Translations under genes and position numbers: made by a program
Assembly: GCA_013396655.1 (NCBI GenBank)
Contig: WBMV01008303.1
Coordinates: 124,001-188,000 of the forward strand
Direction: 5' to 3'
Length of the DNA: 64,000 nt
DNA from: Campylorhamphus procurvoides
Taxonomy: Eukaryota > Chordata > Aves > Passeriformes > Dendrocolaptidae
Notes under the pieces: model-generated
The model's database searches: none
Seen by the model: only the letters and a program-made list of their open reading frames with translations
Told to the model about the DNA's origin: nothing
In this document: positions 1-30,391 of the stretch, piece after piece
Numbering within the stretch: position 1 is the stretch's first letter
How the letters are laid out: the number at the start of each line of letters is the position of its first letter

Positions 1-418
1 GAAAACTCTTCAAGGTCACAGTACAGGAAGACAATCCAAGCACTGCCCCAGGACACAGCACAGAGCCAAGAAACAGCTGTAAACTGGGAGAGGACTCAGG
101 ACTGTCAACACCAGCATCAAAATGAACAGTCTGTTCAATTAAGAAGCAAATTTTTTTTTCCTCAATTGTTCTTTACATGTCTGGTTTGTATCACAAAACA
201 GAAATTTAATACCTTTACAAACACACAAAGTTGTCTAAGTTCCAGAAAGCTAAAAAGTTGTATTTATTTATCAGGCATCAGAAAGAATTTCTTAAACAAT
301 ATCGATCTTATTCTTTCCTACAAAGCTAAACTTCAATGACAATATTTATGTGATAAACCTTTCAGAAATGTTTCAGACCTAATCTCTGCTTGGATTCTTC
401 AGCTGACTAGAACATTTA

Positions 419-19508
<19,090 letters not shown>

Positions 19509-22415
19509 GATTTTAGCTGATGATCACTGTTAAACAGAATTCTGTAAGAGCAGATACACCTGATAAGTATATACTCAATAGATCATATCACTTATGACTA
19601 CTCACAGCTACTTTTTAATATATTTTGTTGGATTAAAGTGAAGAAGGCCTTTGATTATCTAAGATAAGCATAAATGCTGCAAAACAAGGATTTGTTACAC
19701 ATTAAAACTAAGATTTTAAAATACCCTTTTTAAAATTTGTCACAAAAACATGAACATAAGCTCCTATTTCTCTATCACAACACATACATCTGCCAAGCCA
19801 GCAACTGCTGTTTTCCAAGTCCAGAAGGGAGGTCAACAGCTATTGATTCCAGTTTTGTTCCAATGCTTATCAAATCAACCGCCTGAACTCAAATGATCTT
19901 GAAATGACTCCTTCAACTAAATATTTTTAATTATTTTTTAGCTGGTACGATGTAATCCTATGCAATTGCCTTTTGCTACTGATCCTTCGCAGTATCTCTG
20001 TTACCTTTACACATGAAACAGTGATAGGATTTTACAGCAAAAAGTCAAAATAAGGTTCCCAACACAGCTGTGTTCTCTGACACCAATCTGAACAGACAGC
20101 TAGAGTTTTGCTGTGTTGAAGCTTGGATTGAATTGAACCATTCCAAGTTTACTGTCCTGTGGAGTCACTTTTGCAAAGGACCCAAGCTTACAAGCTTTTC
20201 TTTCACTCTCTCTGGAACAGGGCAAAAGGAATGAGTGGTGTATTTCTTATAGTAAGTGCCAAATACCCAACTCTGAGTTAGCATAAGACAGTTATGCTTT
20301 TCCGTACCCAACAGTTCCTTAAACAGCTGTCAGTGTAATCCAGCTATGCCTTCTATGTTCAGTTTACCTAGCTTATCTTCTCCTTTTACTGTCACTGCTT
20401 TCTTTACTTGCTGCTAAGCTGCTGAATGTGTTTTTTCAGGTGTAGGTTTGAGGTTTCCCTTATCTTTCATGGTGAAAGCTACATGTTTCAGTCCTGTCAC
20501 GATGTCTTGCTGTAAATGGCATATTGCAAATACACCATTTTGTTTTCTCCCCTACACATACCTTTTTTTCAACATTTCCTTAATTTTTGGAAGCAGCTGG
20601 AATTCATGGCAGTGTGAACTTTGATAGCTCAACCCTTTTATTAACACACACACACAAAATTTCTTGAAACTTTGCAAGTCCTAGAAATGCATTTACCACA
20701 ACTAACTGCATGGAATTTTCTCACCATTTTCATAAACTTTTTTTCTGTGAATATAAGAAGTAACAAAAATTAGGAAACAGTTAACTTTTACTACTACATA
20801 GGTTTTAAGCCTTACAAATTTTTTATTTGCAACTGTATGTAATGGAAAGCTTATCATAAAACCAGTAAACAATCATTTGTCATAGAGGTGTTAGCAATAA
20901 GAGTCAGACCACACGGTCCTTGATGCCAGGGCTTCCACAGTAAAACTTCTATTCAAAGTTCCAACAGCTGTCTAGTCAATATGAATCCATTAAATTCCCT
21001 GTTCCCTTCTTTTCAGAAACAAGATTAAGTTGTTACTTTCCTTGCCAGACAAGCTCTATTGTAACTAAAACTTTCGAATTTGCATCAGGTCTTCTTTCAA
21101 CTTTTCAAACAGGTAAAGTTTTCATTTTGATTTCCCCCCATAATTACAGGACACACCCAACACTCAAGTGTTCTGTCAAACATTTGACATGACCAAGAAA
21201 TCAGTAACTGTACCTAGAGGTACATGAGTAACATACACTGGAAATACCAGCCTAAAAGCATCCACTTGGAATAAATTTTAACACCCTCCTTATTTTCATT
21301 ATTACAGCACCTGAAGAGTTACCATGCAACTTAAATAACACAGAGGACTGCACTATTGTGATGCACATGCAAACACAGGAGCACATGCCGTCACCTCTGA
21401 TGCACTGAGACTCTTGAAAATGTTGTTTAATGTATGTTGATACAAACATTCACCTACATGCATTCTTACTGCAATATTCGCAAACCAAGGTAAATTTGTG
21501 CAAGAAATTTTAGAAGACTGAAGATGAAATGTATACATTTTGTGGAATTTGCATGCAGAACTTCACACACAGTCTCTAAAACTAAGAAGTGACTAGTAGA
21601 ATATAATAAATAAAGACGAAAAAATATATCCAAAACTTTGTATGTGGAACAAACCCTGAGTTTCAAAAGAGGCCAGCCAAAAATTGTGCTGGAAGTGAAA
21701 GAATTTACCAGTGTGCTTTAGATATCCTGCCAGTCACAGAACTTGGGAACATTTACCCTGAAATACAGATGCACTATCACCAGTCTAAGCTCCAGCACTT
21801 GTTCTTAAACGTGCAGACATTTAAAACTGATCTCACGGAGTAATATATTAAGTGAAAAACACACCAGGGCTTTTACTAACATCCGTCTTTCCCTTGGCCA
21901 ACGTAATTAATCCGTTATAAAACTCTGATTAGCAGTTTACCAGCATTTAAAACTATCATGAAATCACAGATTTTAAACCAAATTCACAGTCCTCTAATAT
22001 GCAGGTTTTTCTACAAAATTTTTTATTCAGCGGCCCAGAGGTGGGTATGTCGAAGGTACCTCTGTGCAAAAGGAGATCACTGTTCCCTGCATTATTCTCT
22101 GAAAAGTGCAGCCTTTTCAGACGGGCTACCCCTGGGTTTATGCCCATTATCAAGCCCATTCCCGGGACAGAGAACTCCTCCCTGTGCCCGAGGCCATTAC
22201 GGACACACTGAAAGGCCGTCCCAACCCGCTCCCCAGCCCGGCCCTGGCCCCGCACAGCGCCCGACTGCAGTCCCGGCACTCGGGAGTCCAGCGAGCCGCC
22301 TGCGGTACCGCCCGACCTTCCCGGGCCGCGGGACATCGGGGTCCATGGGGCCTTGAGGCGGGCGAGGGGCAGAGCGGGAGCGGTGCGGGGGCAAGGCCGG
22401 GGGCAGGGCCGGGGT

Positions 22416-22577
22416 CGGTGCGGGGGCAGTGCCGGGGGTCGGTGCGGGGACAGTGCCGGGGGTCGGTGCGGGGGCAGGGCCGGGGGTCGGTGCGAGGACA
22501 GTGCCGGGCGGCAGTGCCGGGGGTCGGTGCGGGGGCAGTGCCGGGGGCAGGGCCGGGGCTGGTGCGGTGACAGTGCC
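22416..22577. repeat. 24-bp GC-rich minisatellite in ATG7 promoter or leader
   Basis: The unit CGGTGCGGGGGCAGTGCC recurs with CGGTGCG starting at 22381, 22416, 22440, 22464, 22488 and 22525, with a variant at 22561. Four consecutive starts are exactly 24 bases apart and later spacings are 36-37. G runs of four or five on the plus strand could form quadruplexes. Because 24 is divisible by three it produces long artefactual open frames. Confidence 0.85.
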
Positions 22578-22636
22578 GNCCCACCCACCGCGCCGCTCCC
22601 CGCGCACCTCCCGCAGCGCCGGCCGGCTCCGCAGAG

Positions 22637-22644
22637 TGACGTCA
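22637..22644. promoter_or_regulatory. CRE/ATF palindrome TGACGTCA
   Basis: A perfect full CRE, the binding site of CREB/ATF factors, inside the ATG7 CpG island. A second near-site GACGTCA lies at 22688-22694, 51 bases away. Binding is inferred only. Confidence 0.6.
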
Positions 22645-22706
22645 CCTCTCCGCGCGCATGTGATCTGGGCGACCGGCGCGGGCGGGGGACGTCACGCAGG
22701 CGGGGA

Positions 22707-22833
22707 NNNNNNNNNNNNNNNNNNNNNNNNNNNNNNNNNNNNNNNNNNNNNNNNNNNNNNNNNNNNNNNNNNNNNNNNNNNNNNNNNNNNNNNNNNNNNN
22801 NNNNNNNNNNNNNNNNNNNNNNNNNNNNNNNNN
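22707..22833. other. Assembly gap (127 N)
   Basis: A run of N inside the ATG7 CpG island, flanked on both sides by very GC-rich sequence. A typical sequencing dropout; any core promoter sequence here is missing. Confidence 0.99.
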
Positions 22834-22853
22834 AACAAGGGAGCGCGCGGGGG

Positions 22854-22861
22854 ACACGTGT
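22854..22861. promoter_or_regulatory. E-box palindrome ACACGTGT
   Basis: A CACGTG core, the type bound by USF, MYC and the MiT/TFE factors that control many autophagy genes. It lies upstream of the putative ATG7 start, just past the assembly gap. The flanks do not match the full CLEAR consensus (GTCACGTGAC), so the assignment is tentative. Confidence 0.4.
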
Positions 22862-22951
22862 GGGGGGGACACGGGAGCGCGCGGTGCGCCTGGTGCGGGG
22901 AGAGCAGCGCTGAACGGGGCGTAAGGAAAGTCTGGGAGGCTGAAGTGAAGA

Positions 22952-23207
22952 TGGAGGCAAATCCCTCTGAAAGATGCACAGCAACAAGTGGGAAGGAAAA
23001 CCATGGGAAATTTACAAATGGACAGAGAGAGAAAAAATTGCCCATTGTGGCTGGTGAAGCGCTGGAATCGGTTTCCAGAGAGCCTTTGTAATCTCCGTCC
23101 TTGGGGACTTGACTGCCCGAGCTCCAGTACCTTGATCTGACTTCGGTGTTGGCTCTTCTTGGAGCCGGAGCTTCGACCACACAGCGCCCAGAAGTGCCTT
23201 CCAGCCT
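22952..23207 (+). mobile_element. CR1 LINE 3' fragment (old, diverged)
   Basis: The stretch GTGAAGCGCTGGAATCGGTT, then an AATCTCCGTCCTTGGGG segment and GAAGTGCCTTCCAGCCT, follows the avian CR1 3' end in plus orientation with many differences. It is 5' truncated, like nearly all CR1 copies, and borders the ATG7 CpG island. Confidence 0.75.
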
Positions 23208-26200
23208 GAAGCTTTTAATGAGTTTATATTGATTTTTTTTTTTTTTTTGCAGTTGTAGAGTACAAAACAAAGTATGCTTTCTACAAAACAAGCATTATTT
23301 CTTTATGTAGTTTATGCCATTCACCTGCAAGGAAAACTAATTTGCCAGAGCTGCTTTCTTTTTTTGGGAGCACACAATGCTGCAGTAGTACCCATATTGC
23401 AGAAACTGCCCATGAAATGAGGAGTAAGCCTCAGAGGAAAAACCATCACATAAGCATGGGTAAGGTCCCATGGTAACAATTGGTCAGGCAGCTTTAGGGG
23501 AATATTTTCAGTGCTGCTGGTTATGCAAATTTAGACCTGATGTTTGGATAGAGAACCTTGCTGTGGGGCATAGGCCAAATAGACTTTGCAGGAATTTCAG
23601 AAATAAATTGGAAAAAAACCTTGGAAGTTTACTATAGATATAGCTTGTATACAATTGCATTACATCAGTAAAATACTACCATTTCCCATTTCACTTTTAT
23701 TAGTATTGTGATGCCTTTACTCTGTTGGACACTTAAAACACAGTCCTGCGGTTTGTTTCCCCAAGGCTGAAAAAGATTTTATTTTATTACTTTGTGGTCT
23801 ATGTATTCTCATGTTATATGAAATTTAAAGGGAATATTGATGACATCCCATCAAAATACCTGGAATGTTGTTCACAGTCTTCACAGATGTATAACCTGGC
23901 TTAAATTCAGTCTTTGAGCAGTTCCAGTTTCATAACGTGATTTGTGAAACAGCTGCCAGCACATAACACAGGTCATAGGAAATGACAGCAACACAGGGCA
24001 GAGGGACACTCTGTGAGCCCACATCCCTGTGTTACCACAAAGAAACATGTTGTACCTGAAATCAGATTCCAGGAGTAAGGTTTCTGCACAGCAGTTGTAG
24101 ATTCAGGGAAGTGGGAGATATATCTGGTGGATTGTATTCTTCGACTGTGTTTTTTTATACAGAGTAGGCAACCTGGGAAATAAACTTGAGATTTACACGT
24201 GAAACTGCTGATGGGTATGAGCACACAGCAGTGAAGTCTTACAATGTGAGAGAAAGAGGCAGTTCCAAAGACCTTTTTGTTCCTGGCATCTTCTGGAAAC
24301 TGGCTTCAAGGAAGTTAATCTGAGATTTATGCTGCAGTTGATTCATTGTTGCAGGTCTGGTTTACCTTGTGGGATCTTCCTATAAACTAAAGTATCTGTA
24401 ATAAACATGTCATCAACTAGCAGACAGATTCTTTAAAACTAAGGAACAAATCTGGTGTGTGTTTTGGCATGTATTACCTTAGGTAGGACTTTAAATTTTC
24501 CCAAGAAAAATCATCCTGGAATTGAGGATGAGAATGAAAAAGAAGCAGATTTAAACTCATCCATTCTTGAGGTTTATGGAGTCAATATGTTTATACAGAA
24601 GACAACTTGCAAAACTAGAACTTCTCAAAAGCAGAACTCAAATTCTCCTAGTTCTCTAGAACTAGAATTCAGGTTTCTCTCTAGAACTCAGATTAAGGTT
24701 TTAAGGGTTTGAGTAAAGATGATACTTATTTATGTTTATATACTGCTTTTCCTTTAAGGATTTAAATTAAGTTTATACAGCATTCTCAGGGAATAGGACC
24801 ACAAAATACAAGCAGAACCTGTCAGAACTATCAATTTATTTACAAAAAATACTGTCAAAAGCAATCTAGTGCTATGCTGTGCACCTGTTACTGCTGCAGG
24901 AGTGGGACACTGCAAAGTTAAAAGCTTATTGTAGTTGTGAATGTTCGAGTCAGTAGCAGAAGGAAGTAGGAATATACTCCAAGAAGTGTTATCTTGCAGC
25001 TGCCATCCTGACACGATTCTGTGAGCACTATCCCTAATTTCTTGGCACAGGCAGTCGCCTCTTCTGTGAGCACACTGATATGATGCAGAGAAACAGGTTT
25101 TACCCCTCAAAAGAACTGAGTTCCAGGATTGTTCGTATCTAGAAATCTAGGGATTATTCATATCTAGTGAGGAGGAAATTAGTTGCCAGGTAGGATACCT
25201 CAGTCCCAGGTCTGACTGTTGTTTTTGAAGACTAAGTTATGCCTGATGACAACAAAAGGCATTTGATTTTACTCAAGGCATCAATTTAGTGACACAGTAG
25301 GGATTAATTTTAGTGACACAGTGCCAATATATAGCAATGGGTGCTGTGCAGTCCTTTTAAGGTATATTTTAGTTGTTATATCAGGTTAAACAAACACAAG
25401 GTATCATTGCAGACATCCAAACTATAAGAGATACAAATACAGTTAAAAATGGCAACACTGTTGAACTTACCAGATATCCATATGGTTTTAACTATTACCA
25501 CACAAATGTACATCTCTTACACTTTTTAACTGGTGGAGATCTCGAATGCAATTTTATAGTAGCCTGGTAGGTGAACCCACGTGTCTGTGCATGTATGAAA
25601 TGTACATCTCACCTTTTTGCTCTATTTTACACTCTTAAGATGACTGTGGAGAAACTATTTTGGTGTCACATATGTATCGTTTTTTAAAGATAATTTTGAA
25701 CTTGATATCAGGAGTGTAAACTTATTTTCAGGAGCTATTTTATATTCTAATTTTTAAATAGACACACAATGTTATGAAAATAATTTTGTTGTACTTAATG
25801 AATAAACAAAATTGAATAGGTATGTGTAGCATTTAAACTTAATGTGGCATTTCCAAGTGAACTATCATTCTGTTGGAGGGAATGCCTGCACTGAAATTTT
25901 TAAGTGTATTCTTAAAAATACACTCCATAGGCACTTAAGCCATCCCATCTAGGTTAGGAACTAGTCCTCTAAAATCCCTGATTAACAGTGGAAAATCTGC
26001 AGAATTCAGGGCCTTCTCTAGAGCTGTCCAGAAATGTTTACAGTGTTTCTATATTAATATCTGAGCATTAGAAATGCATTTTTTAAATGGATCTTTCAGT
26101 TATTTTGCTTTCACAAAGTGCATCACGAAGTGGTCTCACAGAAAATGTCCTGGAGTCCTTTTAGATGATGGAATGAGGCCAAAGTGTGCTCTTATGCTAA

Positions 26201-28994
26201 TGTTTCCTTTACTGAGAGTGAGATTTCCTGAAAATAATACGAGGAAAAGCACATCCTAAATGGCAAACTTCCATGCAGCATTCCATTCCATGCAGCAGCC
26301 CGGAATTCACTCATGACCCACCAGATGTCACCGTTGGTGCAGAGAACATTGTGAGAGCAGCTTTTTCTGCCTCTGAAAAGCCAGGTCGATTGTTGTCATC
26401 ACATCTTAATGAAGGTAGAACTTCAGTCCAAGACATTCCAAGATACTTGTTATGTTCTCTTGAAGCTGTGTGTCCTCTGACCTTGTTAGTTAACTGGAAA
26501 ATGTTGAAATATTTTACAGGAAACCACACCTGAAAAATACTCTCTTGAGCCTTGGCTGCACGTGGTAGGAAGCTTCTCCACTCCTTACCCTAATTTGCTT
26601 TCCTCTCTAACATGCAGAGCCATTTGAATTGCCTATAAAGTAAATAAACTGACAAATCCTCTACGGTACCTTGATAATTGGCATTTAAAATAGGCAATAT
26701 CCCATTCTCCTATTTTATTATATCTTTTATAGCTGTCACATCAGAGAACCCCACAATTACTTCCCCTATATTATTAGCACATTTACCCGAAGATCATGGA
26801 TGGAAATAAAGTGAGATAAATTATTCAGGCAACTTTATTTGCTTGGGTTTAGCTGTGTTGTGTTTGAACGTTCTTTAAATTTACCAGAAGTTTTCCTTGT
26901 TATGATCATTGTAATTTTTAGAACAATTTTCAGTGATCTTGCTTAGGTTGTTTTGTTGTGCATTAGTACATTTTAAAGTCAGAAAAGGCAATTGTCATGA
27001 TCAAGAGGACAGACTTCTTGATAACTCTTAAGTAGCCCTTGGGTAAATGTTTCAGCAATGTACATTAATAACTGTAGCTGACTTAGTGTGCTGCTTTTTC
27101 ATTTCCTCAGGGATCATCTACATTACCATCCATTTGGGCTACAATTGCTGTTGCATATCACAACAGAAAAAGATTAAAATGGCTGTGAATATGTGCAATT
27201 GTTTGTGAAAGGCTACGGGATTTTAGAGCATAAGTTTCAAAAGATGCTGCTCTGTACTCCAAAAGAAGGTGTATTTTATTACTGATGCAGGTGTTTCTCC
27301 TGCAGTGAAAAAGTTGTCTGAATTCTGGTATAAATTTTGTTGCTTTTATATTTTCTCTGTATTTTGCCTTTGTTTCTCCTAGATTTAAGTTCCCTAATTG
27401 CAGTTTTTCCTGCATGCAACTTGAAACTAAAGTTAATGACTCTCTGATCCTTTTATCACACATTGAAATAGACTGACATTAACATATTTTCCAATTTATT
27501 AAAATGAGATACATTAGGGCTTAATTCAATATTGAATACTTTTATGAGAAATAGAAAAACTGGGTTTATTACAAGCAAATAAACTGAAGAAGGGTTACTA
27601 ACTTAGGGATTATATTTTTGTTTGTTCTAACCTATAGGCATGTTGTGGAGTTGTAAGGCACCCGGTCCAGCCTGGGGCAGGTGCCAGGGATTAAGTGGTC
27701 AGGAATAGGGGAATTATGTATTAACTAGAAATACAGCTGAAGCAGCCTCAGCCACGTGGCCAGCCATGTGGGCACATGGGGGCTGCCCGGGACTGTGCCC
27801 CTGGCACTGGGGAAGGGGGGAGGGCACAGCAGAACCAATCTGAGGAAGGGGAACACCCCACAGTTATGTAGAGGGGATTTGAACTTGGAAACATTTAAAA
27901 GCGGGATTTTTGAATTGGAAGGCATGCTCTTGGGAACCCTTTGCGGCCTGGGCACCTAACACATATTGTAACTAAATTTTCCTGTTAGTTTTCTTTCTTT
28001 GTTTCACAGTTATTTGCCATTTTTTCCTAAATTTAATAAAAGAGATTTTTCTCACACTTTAAATACAATTGTTCACACTCAGGTGTTTTAGTTCAGAGAA
28101 ATGAACCTGACAGAGGATGATGATACTTTGAATTTAGTTACAGTATTATATCAAATGATATATAATAAGCATCATTATATGTGAGCATCACTCATACATT
28201 ACCCTAAGTGTTGCATTGTTACTGTAAGTCTTGTCATATTCACTTTACCAAATAGGCACATGTGGCACAGAGGGACTCTAAGTAGCTCAAGATTTTAATT
28301 AAAAATATAGAATTCAGAATTTCTCCTCCTACCATTAAACTACTGTTTTTTGCTTCTGATGTAATAAAGATACTACACAGAATGTCCCTTCACTCATCCC
28401 ACCAAACTCTGGATAATAGTCAGTTGAAGGAGTCCCAGTTCAATCAGAACTTTGTTGTTTAGCTAACTCAGCAAGTTCAGAAGCAAGAAAGGTATTTACC
28501 AGGATGTGCTAAATACATCAGCACAACAAAATTAATCAGAAGACATTTTTTTTACCTGGAAACTTCAGGTTGCCTCTCTAATAATCTTTCCCAAAATGTA
28601 TAGAAAAGACTTACATAAACTGACAATTACATGCAAATATGACTTTAGCTGTTGAAGTTACCTGGTTCTTGGATTTCTTCTTAAAGCTAACATACTCTGC
28701 AGTGTTTTCTCAAAATGGTTCTCTCATGCAGAGAAGCATCTCTTGTTCCTAGCAGCAGAACAGGAATGAAAGCTTTACTGGTGTGCCACAAACAAGGTGG
28801 TTTGTGGTCTTGAGATACTTGGCTAATCCAGGGTCCAAGATCTCCCCTGACTCAATTCTCTTTCCTGCTCCCCAGTCTGTACACTCTTTTATTATTTTGG
28901 TGTCACTGTTCTGTGAAGCTGCAAGCTCCTTGGTAAGTTGGCTCATATGCCATATGCCACTAGGTACCATGCTTTGAACTGAAAGAAGGCAGAT
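23208..28994. other. Intergenic, ATG7 promoter to HRH1 3' side
   Basis: Mostly AT-rich unique sequence between the ATG7 promoter and the CR1 at 29 kb. It begins with a T-run (about 23231-23249). I recognise no exon. A GC-rich LTR-like block at 27641-27961 is listed separately. Confidence 0.6.
27641..27961. mobile_element. Possible solo LTR or other repeat, unclassified
   Basis: A GC-rich island of about 320 bases in AT-rich surroundings, beginning TGTTGTGGAG and ending CACCTAACA, so with TG...CA ends. There is no clean target-site duplication and no open frame of note. An LTR is one reading; an unknown regulatory block is another. Confidence 0.25.
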
Positions 28995-29214
28995 TTGAAT
29001 CAGATAGAAGGAAGGAATCCTTCCCTGTGAGGGTGGGCAGGCCCTGGCACAGGGTGCTCAGAGAAGCTGTGGCTGCCCCATCCCTGGAAGTGTCCAAGGC
29101 CAGGTTGGGCAGGGCTTGGAGCAACCTGGGCTAGTGGAAGGTGTCTCTGCCCATGGCAGGGGGTTGAAACAAGATGGTCTTTGAGGTCCTTTTCAACCCA
29201 AACCATTCCATGTT
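28995..29214 (+). mobile_element. CR1 LINE 3' end
   Basis: It contains CTTCCCTGTGAGGGTGGGCA, GAAGCTGTGGCTGCCCC and the terminal CAACCCAAACCATTCC, all diagnostic of a younger avian CR1 group. Plus orientation, 5' truncated, and only slightly diverged from the copies at 54.2 and 63.1 kb. Confidence 0.9.
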
Positions 29215-30391
29215 GAGGGACTATGTTTTCTTCCTTTGGGAACAAATCTATACTTCACTCCACTTAGGAAGAGGGGATTGATTCTGCTGTATAACAGGGC
29301 ATGTCTGGTTCTGAGAATTAGTCAGTACTTAGAAACAATTAAATCAGTGTCTGAGGAAATGAATGCTCAGAGTTGGTGGAATGAACCTGATCTGCAAACT
29401 CCTCTGTTGAGGCTGTCTCTCAGCTTTTCCACATGAAGCTGGTTTTACAGATGTTTGTCATTCAAGTTGAGGAAAAAGTCCTGAGCAAACTGATGTCATG
29501 TCAAAGCCAGCCCAGATTTCAGTTGCAGGTTGTACTCAGGTGTTTTCTAGAGACCTCTACCAACCTAGAGTATTCTATTATTGTGAATTTCTCCTGAAAT
29601 ATTTTACAGCATTTACAACAAGGTTCATAAAATACAATTAAATACAAAGGAGAAAAAAGGTAAACATACTTCATGTATAATCAACTATATTTTGCAAAAC
29701 TCGAAACAGCAACATGCCCTTCCTGAATAGGTAGTGACAGCATGGAAAGTCTTAGCAAAATTTCTAGGACATAAAAATAGTATTTTTTTCAGCAAAGTCA
29801 GTGTACAGGTATAAATGTATCAAAGAGATACAGTAGGGTACAATATGACCTCACATTTCTTAAAAAGTTCATGATTTTGGGGGAAGCTCTAAATAAATAG
29901 GGTAGACTTTCTTAAACAGTCGAATGTCCTTTCTTTGACTACACAGAGTACATCCACGTGCAAATCACACTTCACAAGCAATGTGTTCTCTGTGTTTAAT
30001 GGAGTAAATTGAAAGAGAAAAATATATTTGGTCAATCACAGAAGTGTTATTCTATTTCTTCCATTTCTGTAGCTGAATAATTTATAATGAACTGAAGATC
30101 TCTACTTATATCTCCAGTTTTGTTCTATGTGATGAAAGAGACGATCTCAATTTGTAAAAGGTTTGCAACGTGTTAACAGTTTGGAGGTCGACCCTGAGTT
30201 TTTCAGATTCCTGATCTGAAGTAGCTCTCTTCAAAGGTGTTAAAACTCTTAAATGCATGTTTCCCGCTTTTCATAACACTTGTTTATAAATTACAGCTTT
30301 CCAGAGGTTTTTTTTTTATTACTTTTCTTTGAGATTGGAACATTTGTTGACCTCTTGAGCTGCTTTTGAGCTCAAAAAAATCAGAGCAATA
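29215..30391 (-). other. HRH1: HRH1 downstream region, probable 3' UTR
   Basis: AT-rich sequence after the HRH1 stop codon. A minus-strand AATAAA lies at 30315-30320, 72-77 bases after the stop, and an ATTAAA variant near 29995. Which is used cannot be told; receptor genes of this type often have long 3' UTRs. Confidence 0.4.
30315..30320 (-). terminator. HRH1: Candidate polyadenylation signal AATAAA for HRH1
   Basis: The first AATAAA on the minus strand after the HRH1 stop. Its closeness to the stop and its position next to a T-rich plus-strand run make it a weak candidate. Confidence 0.25.

Larger units (their letters stand above)
22200..22950 (-). promoter_or_regulatory. ATG7: ATG7 CpG-island promoter and first-exon region
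   Basis: An abruptly GC- and CpG-rich block lies about 2.7 kb upstream of the ATG7 start-codon exon, which itself begins with a splice acceptor and so needs an upstream noncoding exon. On the minus strand, possible first-exon donors are GGGAG|GTGCGC (exon end 22608) and GGGAAG|GTCGGG (exon end 22317). Neither is certain. CRE-type sites at 22637-22644 and 22688-22694 sit upstream of either one. The block is broken by a 127-bp gap and a single N at 22579. Confidence 0.75.

Noticed and set aside
22317..22608. Exact ATG7 noncoding exon 1
   Set aside because: Two candidate donors (22317 and 22608) cannot be separated without transcript data, so no exact exon is called.
21956..23291. Long open frames on both strands across the ATG7 CpG island
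   Set aside because: They come from the 24-bp repeat, stop-poor GC-rich sequence, the N gap and a CR1 remnant. Products are low-complexity and open in several frames.
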